From a bacterium (lineage in GTDB: Bacteria; Electryoneota; RPQS01; DYHQ01), in NCBI GenBank assembly GCA_030622545.1, contig JAUXGA010000002.1:1-64000 (forward strand): 64,000 nucleotides of DNA, written 5' to 3'. The position numbers and the translations under genes were made by a program. Below, piece by piece: positions 51,903-61,656 of this stretch; the stretch's first letter is position 1, and every line of letters starts with the position of its first letter. The notes under the pieces are model-generated. The model had not been told where the DNA came from. It saw nothing but the letters and a program-made list of their open reading frames with translations, and made no database searches.

Positions 51903-53122
51903 TGCCGCGTAAATTCAAATATCCCGATGTCGCAATCGTCATTGCGGTCTTGGCGCTGATTGCTGTCGGACTTGTTGCGAACTATTCCACGTCTTTCGCG
52001 GCAACGGGCGGCGCGGAACTTTTTCATTTTGACCGGCAGTTGTTATGGGCAGCAGTAGGGATGGGATGTCTGTTGCTGGCGATGTTGATGCCGACGCGCG
52101 TGATTCAATCGCTCGCGTATGTCTTTTACGGTCTCGGTGTGCTCCTGCTAATCATCGTTCTTTTTACAGGGAAAGGAGGAGCCGGTTCGGCACGATGGTT
52201 CGCTATCGGGCCAGTGCATTTTCAGCCATCAGAGTTGATGAAGGCCGCTCTGATAATTGGATTAGCCAGACTCTTGGCGGACAATATAAAAACCATCGCT
52301 CGGCCTCGCGTGTTTTTAGGAGCGTTTGCGCTGGCGCTTGTTCCGATGGGTTTGGTTATCATCGAGCCTGACTTAGGAACGTCCATCATCTTTCCGGCAA
52401 CGGCGCTTTGCATGCTCGCATGGGCGGGAGTTCCGGCGTACCATCTGATACTCGTCGTGATGCCGGTTGTCGCGGTCATCACGAGTTGGTCTTTGCCCCT
52501 GCACATAGCGGTGCTGATTGTTTTTCTGCTACTGCTTTGGCGGCAACGGCTGCGACTGATGCCTCTGGTAAGCGCTGCCGGAGTGTATTTAATTGCGGGA
52601 GCGGTCGCGCCGCGATTGTGGATGCAGCTTCATGAATATCAGCGGAAACGCATCCTGACGTTTCTCGACCCGGAAGCGGATCCGCTTGGCTCAGCGTACC
52701 AGATAATCCAATCCAAAATTGCCATCGGCTCCGGCGGTATGACCGGCAAGGGTTTTCTCCACGGCACGCAGACACAATTGAAATTCCTGCCGGAGCAGCA
52801 TACGGATTTTATCTTTTCCGCCTGGGGTGAAGAATTCGGTTTTTTAGGAGCGATTTTTGTTGTAGCGATGTTTGGTTTGATTGTTTTCCGAGGGCTCCGT
52901 ATTGGAGCGCGGGCGCATAATCCCTTCAACAGTTTGCTTTCGGCGGGGATTGTATGCACGTTAGCGTTTCAGGCGCTGATGAATTTGTTTGTCGCAGTGG
53001 GATGGCTGCCGGTGACTGGATTGCCGCTGCCGTTTGTCAGCTACGGAGGATCCTCGATGCTTATTTACATGACGATGATGGGTTTGCTTTTAGGAGTGAC
53101 GATGCGATGGAGAGAACATTGA
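51902..53122 (+). CDS. rodA: Rod-shape-determining protein RodA (SEDS glycosyltransferase)
   Basis: A 406-residue SEDS-family peptidoglycan glycosyltransferase with about ten membrane segments. ARWFAIGPVHFQPSELMKAALI and EPDLGTSIIF are SEDS hallmarks. YQIIQSKIAIGSGGMTGKGF then LPEQHTDFIFSAWGEEFGF, with PLPFVSYGGSSML near the C-terminus, complete the set. It overlaps mrdA at its start and the M23 peptidase gene at its end, so all three are coupled. Confidence 0.96.
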   Translation: MPRKFKYPDVAIVIAVLALIAVGLVANYSTSFAATGGAELFHFDRQLLWAAVGMGCLLLAMLMPTRVIQSLAYVFYGLGVLLLIIVLFTGKGGAGSARWFAIGPVHFQPSELMKAALIIGLARLLADNIKTIARPRVFLGAFALALVPMGLVIIEPDLGTSIIFPATALCMLAWAGVPAYHLILVVMPVVAVITSWSLPLHIAVLIVFLLLLWRQRLRLMPLVSAAGVYLIAGAVAPRLWMQLHEYQRKRILTFLDPEADPLGSAYQIIQSKIAIGSGGMTGKGFLHGTQTQLKFLPEQHTDFIFSAWGEEFGFLGAIFVVAMFGLIVFRGLRIGARAHNPFNSLLSAGIVCTLAFQALMNLFVAVGWLPVTGLPLPFVSYGGSSMLIYMTMMGLLLGVTMRWREH

Positions 53123-54720
53123 TGATTTTTCGTTTGTGGGGAACATGCTTTCTCATTTTCTTGATTCAAACGATTGCAGCTCCGGCGGCGGAGTTGCAAT
53201 GGCCGCTTCCGGATTCGCGCGAATTGACGTCGGGTTACGGCGAGCGGCGTGGCGCGCATTTTCATGGGGGAGTTGACATACGGACGCGCGGGGAAACGCT
53301 GCCGTGCATCGCTGTGGATAACGGATGGGTGGAGCGCGTGGCGATTTCTCCCACGGGCTATGGCAAAACCGTTTACATGCGGCTTCCCGATGGACGCACG
53401 GCGGTCTATGGGCACCTGTCTCGCTTTGCATCCAGACTTGATTCCGTCGTGAGAAGAAGGCAACTCGCGGCGGGCATTTACCGCGTTGATTTTCCTTTGG
53501 AGCCGGACGACGTTGCGTTCGAGAGAGGAGAGACACTCGGTTGGACAGGCGCGTCGGGTATCGGAGCGCCGCACCTGCATTTCGAAATTCGCCGGGATGC
53601 TGTTCAATTGGATCCGTTTCTAAGTTTAGGAAAGGACGACCGGAAGCAACCGGTGGTGCGCGGCCTGCGTGTAGTTGATGCGTCGAACGAACATGAAGCC
53701 GCTTATGACGCGGGTACACCCATACAACTTGAAAAAGGAGCCGCAGGCAACTGGAACGGTTACGGCTTCGTTCGAGAGGATGCGCCGTTCGCGCTGCTGC
53801 TCCGAGCTCAGGATCCGATGCCGCATAATCAGCATCGCCCTTGGACGCGAGCGGTTCTCATACAGGACGGAGATACCCTCGCCGACGTGCGCCGGGATGG
53901 AATTGATCTTTTAAGGCCAACGACAGTGTACGCGCTTGTCGATTACAGTGCTTGGCGCTATAAGAAACAAGAATGGTTTCGGTTTCATGCGGGTTCTTCA
54001 GGGAACTTCAAACCGTTTCGTGCGCTTCGTGCGGATACGGAAGATTTTACGCTCGATGTTTATGATGCCGCCGGCAACAGCACGCGAATATGGCTGCGAC
54101 TCCATCAGGAAAAAGAGAGCTTTGTCCGTAAGGATAATCCCGGCGCCAATGAAATTGCAGGTCAGGGTTTGATGGGTTATGAACTCGCGCTCAATCTCAA
54201 AGAACGAGCATCTGTGAAAATAACCGCTGCCGAATCGAAGAACGAAGTTATCATCAAACCGGAAATCGGTTTCTACTACAAAGCGAATCTTACCTTTACA
54301 GCGCTTGGCGATGCGATGAAAAAGGGAACGTACCTCTACGAACGAAACGGCGCAAAGAAACGGTTTCGGGCAACCGTGAAGAAAGAAGGCGCGCTGCAAA
54401 TTCACGCGAGGATTTCAAGAACAGGTACATTCGGCATCGCTCAGGATATTGAAAAGCCCAAGCTTTCGCTGTGGGTCAATGGCGGCGTGTTGCGTTTCGA
54501 GGCGAAAGACACTCAAACGGGAGTGAATGATCGGAATGTGCGCTGCCGTGTTGACGGTCAAACCGCAATCGCCGAGTACGAACCTGAGGAAAATGGGGGA
54601 AGTATCTGGACGCCGTTTCCGCTGGAGCCCGGCGAGCATGATGTAGTGCTGCGAGCCAAAGATAAAGTCGGCAATGAAGCGGTGCTCCGACGAACGGTAA
54701 CGATTGGAAAGCGGCGCTGA
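53122..54720 (+). CDS. M23-family metallopeptidase, secreted
   Basis: A 532-residue protein with a signal peptide (FRLWGTCFLIFLIQTIAAPA). The LytM domain near the N-terminus has His48-x3-Asp52 in HFHGGVDI, YGHLS (His98) and His151-Leu-His153 in APHLHFEI, all zinc ligands and catalytic residues of active endopeptidases. A large beta-rich C-terminal region (about 170-530) is unassigned. It probably trims cross-links for the elongasome. The ATG at 53122 overlaps the rodA stop (TGATG) with GGAGAG upstream; an ATG at 53107 is possible. Confidence 0.9.
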   Translation: MIFRLWGTCFLIFLIQTIAAPAAELQWPLPDSRELTSGYGERRGAHFHGGVDIRTRGETLPCIAVDNGWVERVAISPTGYGKTVYMRLPDGRTAVYGHLSRFASRLDSVVRRRQLAAGIYRVDFPLEPDDVAFERGETLGWTGASGIGAPHLHFEIRRDAVQLDPFLSLGKDDRKQPVVRGLRVVDASNEHEAAYDAGTPIQLEKGAAGNWNGYGFVREDAPFALLLRAQDPMPHNQHRPWTRAVLIQDGDTLADVRRDGIDLLRPTTVYALVDYSAWRYKKQEWFRFHAGSSGNFKPFRALRADTEDFTLDVYDAAGNSTRIWLRLHQEKESFVRKDNPGANEIAGQGLMGYELALNLKERASVKITAAESKNEVIIKPEIGFYYKANLTFTALGDAMKKGTYLYERNGAKKRFRATVKKEGALQIHARISRTGTFGIAQDIEKPKLSLWVNGGVLRFEAKDTQTGVNDRNVRCRVDGQTAIAEYEPEENGGSIWTPFPLEPGEHDVVLRAKDKVGNEAVLRRTVTIGKRR

Positions 54721-54725
54721 TAGAA

Positions 54726-54760
54726 ATATCCCCCCGTTTACGGGGGGATATAAGGGGGGT
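54726..54760. repeat. Palindromic repeat family G, copy 3
   Basis: ATATCCCCCCGTTTACGGGG then GGATATAAGGGGGGT; a perfect CCCCCCG/CGGGGGG hairpin between the M23 peptidase and rhomboid genes. Confidence 0.65.
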
Positions 54761-54775
54761 AGGGATATATCATAA

Positions 54776-55438
54776 TTGATACCGATTCGCGATGAAAATC
54801 CGACGAGGCGGAAGCCGTTTGTAACGGTTGCACTGATTGCAGGCAATGTCGCAGTTTTTTTCTTTCAGCTCATGCTTGGATCAGATGCCGCCGTGGATTT
54901 TTATCTGAACTACGGCGCGATTCCCGCGGTGTTGATGTTTGATTTGTATGCGCTTCCCGCATTACCGATCAGTTGGATGACGTTCGTGACATCGATGTTT
55001 CTGCACGGCGGACTTCTGCATCTGGCCGGAAACATGCTCTATCTCTGGATTTTTGGCAACAACATCGAGGATCATTTAGGGCATGTGCGTTTTCTTTTGT
55101 TCTATTTGCTCTCCGGGATTATTGCGGCGATAACTCATACGGTTATTTTTTCAGGTTCACTCGTGCCGATGGTCGGAGCGAGCGGAGCGATTTCGGGAGT
55201 CTTGGGAGCCTACGCGATTACATATCCGAAAGCGCGCGTGGTCGTGATGATTTGGCTTCTTATCATCATCAAGTTCGTGCGCATACCGGCGTTCATCGTT
55301 TTAGGGCTCTGGTTTTTGTTTCAAATAAACGGGGGATTCGGGAGTTTTTCGGGGGAGGATCAGGGTATCGCCTGGTTCGCACATATTGGAGGATTTGCGG
55401 CGGGAATCGGACTTGTTCTGTTGCTGCGCCGCCGCTGA
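54776..55438 (+). CDS. Rhomboid-family intramembrane serine protease
   Basis: A 220-residue membrane protease with six hydrophobic segments. It starts MIPIRDENP, typical of the family. The catalytic Ser136 is in MVGASGAISGVLGAY and the catalytic His203 in WFAHIGGFAAG. The oxyanion-side LHGGLLHLAGNMLYLWIFG is conserved. TTG start; the ribosome binding site is weak. Substrates are unknown. Confidence 0.93.
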   Translation: MIPIRDENPTRRKPFVTVALIAGNVAVFFFQLMLGSDAAVDFYLNYGAIPAVLMFDLYALPALPISWMTFVTSMFLHGGLLHLAGNMLYLWIFGNNIEDHLGHVRFLLFYLLSGIIAAITHTVIFSGSLVPMVGASGAISGVLGAYAITYPKARVVVMIWLLIIIKFVRIPAFIVLGLWFLFQINGGFGSFSGEDQGIAWFAHIGGFAAGIGLVLLLRRR

Positions 55439-55466
55439 ACATACATTCTATCATGAAGAGACGTCT

Positions 55467-58160
55467 ATGCCGGAATTGAAACTCAGTAAAACTTACGACC
55501 CCTCAGCGATTGAGGACAGACTGTACCACACATGGGAAGAACGCGGTTACTTTGTCGCGCCGATTCACTCGGACCGAAAGCCGTTTGTGATTATGATGCC
55601 GCCGCCGAATGTAACAGGCATGCTGACGATGGGACATGTTTTGAACTTGACGCTTCAGGATATTCTTATCCGGTGGCACCGGATGCAGGCGGAGGATACG
55701 CTGTGGCTTCCGGGTACGGACCATGCCGGTATCGCCACGCAGGCGAAAGTAGAAGCGGCGCTGGCGAACGAAAACACGACGCGACACGATTTAGGCCGGG
55801 AAAAACTCATCGAGCGTATTTGGAAATGGCGAGAAGAATACGGCGGTATTATCCTGCAGCAACTGCGTAAACTCGGAGCATCGTGCGACTGGTCGCGTGA
55901 ACGTTTCACAATGGACGAAGGACTTTCGAGAGCCGTTCGCGAGATTTTCGTTCGGCTCTACGAGAAGGGCCTCATCTATCGAGGTAAGCGCATCGTGAAT
56001 TGGGATCCCGCATCGCAAACAGCACTTTCGGAGGAACAGGTACAGTACCGCGATGTGCAATCGCATTTGTGGTACCAGCGTTATCCGTTGGCGGAGGGCG
56101 ACGCCCATCTCACGGTCGCCACAACACGACCGGAAACGATGCTCGGCGACACCGCCGTCGCTGTGAATCCGAATGATGAACGGTTTACTCATCTGATTGG
56201 GAAAAACATCCTCTTGCCGCTGTGCAATCGCGAGATTCCGATTATCGCCGATGAGCTTGTGGAGATAGAATTCGGGACGGGAGTCGTGAAAGTGACCCCG
56301 GCGCATGACCCGAATGATTTTGACATCGGCGAGCGACATCATTTGGAATTTATCAGCGTTATCGGCAAAGACGGACGCATGACCGATGAAGCTCCGGAAA
56401 AATATCGCGGCATGACGCGGGAAGATTGCCGCAAAGCAGTCGTCGCGGATTTGGAAGCGCAGGGTTTCCTTGAAAAGATTGAAGACTACAGCCACAGCGT
56501 CGGACACAACGAACGAACGGGAACGAAGATTGAGCCGCTGCTTTCCGAACAATGGTTCGTGAAAATGAAACCGCTTGCCGAACCCGCGATTAAGGTGGTG
56601 CGTGAAGGCAAGATTCGTTTTCATCCGGCTCACTGGGAGAAAACATATTTTCACTGGCTGGAAAATGTTCGCGACTGGTGTATTTCGCGGCAAATTTGGT
56701 GGGGGCACCGGATTCCTATCTGGTATTGCCAGGATTGTGGCGAGATTATCGTGGTTGCGAAAGCGCCTTTGATGTGTCCGAAATGTTCATCGGAAAATCT
56801 CAAGCAGGACCCGGACGTTCTCGATACATGGTTCAGCAGTTGGCTCTGGCCGTTCTCCACGTTGGGTTGGCCGGACGACACGGAGGATTTGCAGCATTTC
56901 TTCCCGTCAGATGTTTTGATTACGGGGCCTGATATTATTTTCTTATGGGTGGCGCGGATGATTATGGCATCGCTGGAAGTAAAACAGGATGTGCCGTTTC
57001 ATGATGTCTATTACACGGGAATGGTGCGCGACATGCGCGGGCGCAAGATGTCGAAATCACTGGGGAATTCGCCGGATCCACTCGATGTTATCAAAACCTA
57101 CGGAACGGATGCGCTCCGATTTACGGTGGTGGCGCTGACGCCTCACGGAGGAGATGTTCTCTATGATAACTCTCTGTGCGAAACCGGCCGCAACTTCGCC
57201 AATAAAATATGGAATGCGACGCGTTTCATGTTGATGCATGTGGAGCAGGTTGGCGACATTTCGTTTGAACCGATTGAAACTTGGACGAAGCCGCCTGAAG
57301 CACTCGTGGATCGCTGGATTGTTTCGATGTTTTTCTCCGCAGTGAAAGAAACGAATCGCAATATGAAAGAATTCCGCTTCAACGAGGCGGTGAAAACGAT
57401 AAACACATTTTTCTGGTCGCAACTCTGCGATTGGTATATCGAACTTATCAAGACGCGGTTGGCGGTGGCGTCCGCAGAGCAAAAGCGGGAGATTCTGAAT
57501 ACGGCGCTGGCGGTTTTGGACGGTTCGCTGCGGCTCCTGCATCCGTTTATGCCATTCATTACTGAGGAAATCTGGCAGACGTTGCGAGCACTTTCCGTGA
57601 AGGCGTGGCCCAAGGAATATCAGCAAGAAACGATTATGTGGGCTCCATATCCTCAGGTGCGCGAGGAGATGATTGATGCGGCTGTCGAAGAAGAGTTTGC
57701 AATTCTCGAAGCGACAATTTCGGCGCTGCGCAATATCCGCGGAGAACTTGGAATTCAACCGAATGTCAAAATTCGACCGGTAGTCGTGGGAACCACAGCG
57801 AAGCAAAAAGCGTTTCTTGAGGAGACGATGCCCTATATCTGCGACCTCTCTCGCGCGGAGAGCCTCGAATTTTCAGATGAAAAGCCGAAAGGTTCTGCGT
57901 CGGCGATGGTGGAGGATTTCGAGATTTTCGTGCCATTAGGTGGACTCATTGATGTAAACGCTGAGAAGACTCGATTGGGTAAAGAAAAAGAACGCTTGAC
58001 GAAACTCTCGAACGCGACGCGAAAAAAGCTCGCCAACGAAAATTTTGTGAACCGTGCGCCATCGGATGTCGTGGAGCGGGAACGGGAGAAATTAGCAGAA
58101 TTCGAAGCGGCTCTGGAGAAAGTGGGGCGGCATTATTCTGAGATTTGCGATTTATCTTAA
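55467..58160 (+). CDS. valS: Valyl-tRNA synthetase
   Basis: An 897-residue class I synthetase. The HIGH box reads TMGH in PPPNVTGMLTMGHVLN (54-57), with Thr at the usual first His. The editing domain has TTRPETMLGDTAVAVNP. A zinc-like CQDCG...CPKCSSE pair lies before DVLDTWFSSWLWPF. KMSKS is in RGRKMSKSLGN. A C-terminal coiled coil (about 820-890) is the ValRS tRNA-binding arm. ATG at 55467 is preferred over longer in-frame starts inside the rhomboid gene. Confidence 0.96.
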   Translation: MPELKLSKTYDPSAIEDRLYHTWEERGYFVAPIHSDRKPFVIMMPPPNVTGMLTMGHVLNLTLQDILIRWHRMQAEDTLWLPGTDHAGIATQAKVEAALANENTTRHDLGREKLIERIWKWREEYGGIILQQLRKLGASCDWSRERFTMDEGLSRAVREIFVRLYEKGLIYRGKRIVNWDPASQTALSEEQVQYRDVQSHLWYQRYPLAEGDAHLTVATTRPETMLGDTAVAVNPNDERFTHLIGKNILLPLCNREIPIIADELVEIEFGTGVVKVTPAHDPNDFDIGERHHLEFISVIGKDGRMTDEAPEKYRGMTREDCRKAVVADLEAQGFLEKIEDYSHSVGHNERTGTKIEPLLSEQWFVKMKPLAEPAIKVVREGKIRFHPAHWEKTYFHWLENVRDWCISRQIWWGHRIPIWYCQDCGEIIVVAKAPLMCPKCSSENLKQDPDVLDTWFSSWLWPFSTLGWPDDTEDLQHFFPSDVLITGPDIIFLWVARMIMASLEVKQDVPFHDVYYTGMVRDMRGRKMSKSLGNSPDPLDVIKTYGTDALRFTVVALTPHGGDVLYDNSLCETGRNFANKIWNATRFMLMHVEQVGDISFEPIETWTKPPEALVDRWIVSMFFSAVKETNRNMKEFRFNEAVKTINTFFWSQLCDWYIELIKTRLAVASAEQKREILNTALAVLDGSLRLLHPFMPFITEEIWQTLRALSVKAWPKEYQQETIMWAPYPQVREEMIDAAVEEEFAILEATISALRNIRGELGIQPNVKIRPVVVGTTAKQKAFLEETMPYICDLSRAESLEFSDEKPKGSASAMVEDFEIFVPLGGLIDVNAEKTRLGKEKERLTKLSNATRKKLANENFVNRAPSDVVEREREKLAEFEAALEKVGRHYSEICDLS

Positions 58161-58173
58161 GGAGGAATAAATC

Positions 58174-59517
58174 ATGCGTCTAATCATTGTGAGCTTGATG
58201 CTCGCGCTGGCCGTGGCGGCTTTTGCAGCGCCGGGAGTGAACATCACGATTTATAACGACAATCTCGCGCTGGTGCGTGATGTGCGCGACATGGAATTTC
58301 AGCGGGGCGTAGGAGAAGTTCTCTTCCGTGATGTGGCGGGGCAAATTGACGCGACATCGGTCCATTTTAGCGCACCGGGTGTTCAGATGCTCGAACAGAA
58401 TTTCGATTATGATCTCGTCAGCACAGACAAACTGATGCGAAAATATGTCGATGAACAAGTGCAGCTTGTCACGGAAGATGGAAGTGTCTTCAATGGGACG
58501 CTGCTTTCTGCGTCTTCCAAGGGAACGGGAGAAATCATTATTCAGGATTCGCGCGGGCGAGTACAGCTTATTCGGGGTCGGCAAATCCGCGATATCTCGT
58601 TTCCATCATTGCCGGAGGGACTCATCACGCGCCCAACCTTAAGGTGGCTTGTGGATGCGCCTTCGGAAGGACCACTGCAAACGGAAGTCTCGTATCTAAC
58701 CGGCGGCATCGAATGGCGCGCGGATTATGTGGCGGTTATCGGTGCGGACGACAAACATCTTAGTCTTTCGGGCTGGGTGACGATTAACAACAAGAGCGGC
58801 GCGACTTATAAAGATGCCAAAGTGAAATTGATGGCGGGTGAGGTGCATCGCGTGGAAGAGAGACGTCATTTGAAGGGTCGAGCTTATGATGTGATGACGA
58901 TGGAAGCTGGCGCCCCACAGTTTGAAGAGAAAGCATTCTTCGAGTATCACCTCTACACGCTGCAGCGTCCTTCGACAATCAAGGATAATCAGACGAAGCA
59001 ACTTTCGCTTTTCCCGCCTGCTGAAGTCGAAGCAAAACGCATCTATGAATATGACCCTCGCCGGGACGCAAAGAAAGTGCGGGTTTCTTTCGAGTTCGAG
59101 AATTCCCAAAAAGCTGGCTTGGGCATGGCGCTTCCCGCGGGACGCGTGCGCGTGTATATGCAGGACGACGACGGTGCTCAGGAATTCGTCGGTGAAGATA
59201 ATATTGACCATACACCGAAAGATGAGAAAGTGCGTGTCGCCGTCGGGAAAGCGTTCGATATCGTTGTCGCTCGTAAGCAGACCGATATGCGGCGCATCTC
59301 GGATCGCGTCCGCGAAGAAAGCTACGAAGTGAAGCTGCGCAATCATAAAGAGGACGCTGTCGAGATTTCCGTGCTCGATTACTTCTGGGGAGATTGGGAA
59401 ATTCTAAACAGCTCGCTGCCCTATAACAAGAAATCGTCACGGCAGGTGGAATTCAAGGTGCCGGTAAATCCTGATGAAGAAGTCATTCTGACCTACCGTG
59501 TTCTCATCACCTACTAA
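58174..59517 (+). CDS. DUF4139-domain exported protein
   Basis: A 447-residue protein with a signal peptide (RLIIVSLMLALAVAAFA). It begins the mature chain with VNITIYNDNLALVRDVRD, typical of DUF4139. Other blocks are SYLTGGIEWRADYVAVIGAD and GWVTINNKSGATYKDAKVKL. The family is extracytoplasmic and of unknown function. AAGGAGG is ideally spaced before the ATG. recG starts 20 bases before its stop. Confidence 0.9.
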   Translation: MRLIIVSLMLALAVAAFAAPGVNITIYNDNLALVRDVRDMEFQRGVGEVLFRDVAGQIDATSVHFSAPGVQMLEQNFDYDLVSTDKLMRKYVDEQVQLVTEDGSVFNGTLLSASSKGTGEIIIQDSRGRVQLIRGRQIRDISFPSLPEGLITRPTLRWLVDAPSEGPLQTEVSYLTGGIEWRADYVAVIGADDKHLSLSGWVTINNKSGATYKDAKVKLMAGEVHRVEERRHLKGRAYDVMTMEAGAPQFEEKAFFEYHLYTLQRPSTIKDNQTKQLSLFPPAEVEAKRIYEYDPRRDAKKVRVSFEFENSQKAGLGMALPAGRVRVYMQDDDGAQEFVGEDNIDHTPKDEKVRVAVGKAFDIVVARKQTDMRRISDRVREESYEVKLRNHKEDAVEISVLDYFWGDWEILNSSLPYNKKSSRQVEFKVPVNPDEEVILTYRVLITY

Positions 59518-61633
59518 GCAAAAAACGACTCCGCAGAATTTCAAGAGCGCTCTGACAAGGAGTATCCAATATATCAAGGGTGTCGGGCCGATTCGAGCGG
59601 AGGCGTTCGAGAGTGTCGGTGTCAGCACCTTGGAGAATCTCCTTGAGTACTACCCGCGCGGCTATCTGGACAGGCGCAACATTGTCGCGATACGAGATCT
59701 GCATCTGACCGAATGGGAAGTCACAATTGTCGGGCGGATTGCTTTCGCTGACCTCGTGCGAGGTCGCCGCGGACGTCACCGGTTGATTGCAGTTATCAGC
59801 GATGGCACAGGGTCGGTTCAATGCGTCTGGTTTCAGGGGACAAGTTACTGGCATCGCATTCTGCGTTCGGGATTGACCGTGGCCGCCAGCGGAGTGGTTC
59901 GCGATTATGACGGTTTTCAATTCACACATCCCGCGATTGATATTTTAGGTGAAGACGATGACAACCGGCTTTATCAGACCGGGCAAATCGTTTCACTGTA
60001 TCCTTCCAAACTTGAACTGCGCAAAGTGGGTCTCGACAGTCGCTCGATTCGGCGGAGCATTCACGCGGCGCTGGAAATTGTCAAAGACGATCTGACCGAA
60101 CCTTTCCCCGATGAGTTTTTAAAAGCGGCGAACGTGCCTCACAAAGCTGAAGCGGTCGCCGCGATTCATTTTCCGCAAGACGAAGACGCGCTTGCCAGTG
60201 GATGGAATCGGATTAAATATGAGGAGCTGTTTTTCTTCCAGCTCCTCTTTGCACTCCGGCGGCGAGCGGTCAAGGCTCCCGAGCGCGGCTTGCCGTTTGA
60301 AACCGTGGGTGCTGTCACGCGCAAAGTTCTGAAGAGTCTCCCGTTTGAACTCACCGAAGGGCAAAAGGACGTGCTCCATGAGATTCGTGAGGATTTGCAG
60401 AGTCCGGTGGCGATGCAGCGGCTTTTGCAGGGAGAAGTTGGCTCGGGAAAGACAACGATTGCCGTGCTCGCGATGGCGATGGCCGCTGACAGTGGCTACC
60501 AGTCCGCGATGATGGCGCCGACGGAACTTCTCGCGCAGCAGCATGCCGAGAATCTGCTGCCCTTAGCGGAAGCTGCCGGTTTGGAATTGCGTTTGGTTCG
60601 AGGTAAACAAAAGGTAGCCGAACGGCGCGAGATTCTTACCGCGATTGAAAACGGTCGGACAACGCTTGCCATCGGCACGCATGCGTTGATTGAAGAAAAG
60701 ATAAAATTCCATAAGCTTGGGCTTGTGATAATTGATGAGCAGCATCGTTTCGGTGTCGTACAGCGAACACTGCTGCGTCAGAAAGGGCCGATGCCGCATC
60801 TGCTGCTCATGACAGCGACGCCGATTCCGCGAACATTGACACTGTCGCACTTCGGAGATATTGATGTTTCGATTCTGCGCGAGTTGCCCGTCGGGCCGCG
60901 CAAAGTAAAGACGCTGTTGCGCACCGGCGCTGACCGCGATAAAATTTATCAGTTCATTATCGAGAAAGCGCAGGCGGGCGGGCGCGTTTTTATTTTGTGC
61001 CCCTTGGTGGAAGAATCCGAAAAGATCGACACGGAAGCCGCGATTGATTATCATAAGCGCGTGACGAGCGGCGTGTTTCGCGATTTCAAAGTGGGGCTGC
61101 TGCACGGACGCTTGAAGCCGGAAGAAAAATCGAAAACGCTGCGCAGCTTTCGCTCGGGCGACATCAACATTTTGGTAGCAACGCCGGTGGTGGAAGTAGG
61201 CGTGGATGTGCCCGATGCGACGGTGATGCTGATTGAAAACGCCGAGCGTTTCGGGCTGTCGCAATTGCACCAACTTCGCGGACGCATCGGCCGCAAAGGA
61301 CAACCCGCTTTTTGCATCCTGTTGCCGGGAGCGCAAATCACCGAAGAAGCGCGAGCGCGAATGGATGCGCTTTGCGAGACCGATGACGGATTCGAGCTCG
61401 CCGAACGCGATCTGACATTGCGCGGCGGCGGCGAGTTTTTCGGAACACGTCAGCATGGCGAAATCGAACTTCGTTGGGCGAATCCTGAACAGGATAAAGC
61501 GCTGCTGCTGCTGGCGCGGGAACAGGCATTTTCTTTGCTCGAAAATGATCCGGAATTGAAGAGTGTTCCGCAGTTGCGTGAGCGTTTCAAACAGCGGCAT
61601 GCGCATCGATTACAGTTTGTGTCGGCGGGATAG
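59498..61633 (+). CDS. recG: ATP-dependent DNA helicase RecG
   Basis: A 711-residue fork-remodelling helicase. The N-terminal wedge/OB domain includes IKGVGPIRAEAFESVGV and VQCVWFQGTSYW. Walker A GEVGSGKTT is in LLQGEVGSGKTTIAVLAM. DEQHRFGVVQR is the DEAH-type box (DEQH). LLMTATPIPRT and ATPVVEVGVDVPDATVM, then LHQLRGRIGRKGQ, complete the helicase core. GTG start overlapping the DUF4139 gene. Confidence 0.95.
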   Translation: MFSSPTKQKTTPQNFKSALTRSIQYIKGVGPIRAEAFESVGVSTLENLLEYYPRGYLDRRNIVAIRDLHLTEWEVTIVGRIAFADLVRGRRGRHRLIAVISDGTGSVQCVWFQGTSYWHRILRSGLTVAASGVVRDYDGFQFTHPAIDILGEDDDNRLYQTGQIVSLYPSKLELRKVGLDSRSIRRSIHAALEIVKDDLTEPFPDEFLKAANVPHKAEAVAAIHFPQDEDALASGWNRIKYEELFFFQLLFALRRRAVKAPERGLPFETVGAVTRKVLKSLPFELTEGQKDVLHEIREDLQSPVAMQRLLQGEVGSGKTTIAVLAMAMAADSGYQSAMMAPTELLAQQHAENLLPLAEAAGLELRLVRGKQKVAERREILTAIENGRTTLAIGTHALIEEKIKFHKLGLVIIDEQHRFGVVQRTLLRQKGPMPHLLLMTATPIPRTLTLSHFGDIDVSILRELPVGPRKVKTLLRTGADRDKIYQFIIEKAQAGGRVFILCPLVEESEKIDTEAAIDYHKRVTSGVFRDFKVGLLHGRLKPEEKSKTLRSFRSGDINILVATPVVEVGVDVPDATVMLIENAERFGLSQLHQLRGRIGRKGQPAFCILLPGAQITEEARARMDALCETDDGFELAERDLTLRGGGEFFGTRQHGEIELRWANPEQDKALLLLAREQAFSLLENDPELKSVPQLRERFKQRHAHRLQFVSAG

Positions 61634-61656
61634 TAGAGAATTGTGTGAGGTAGTTT

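Noticed and set aside
55791-56708. A 305-codon minus-strand frame inside valS
   Set aside because: Antisense to the ValRS editing and catalytic regions, with no signal or domain.
60563-61606. A 347-codon minus-strand frame inside recG
   Set aside because: Antisense to conserved helicase motifs; composition (many Gln, Arg, Phe) is typical of a shadow frame.
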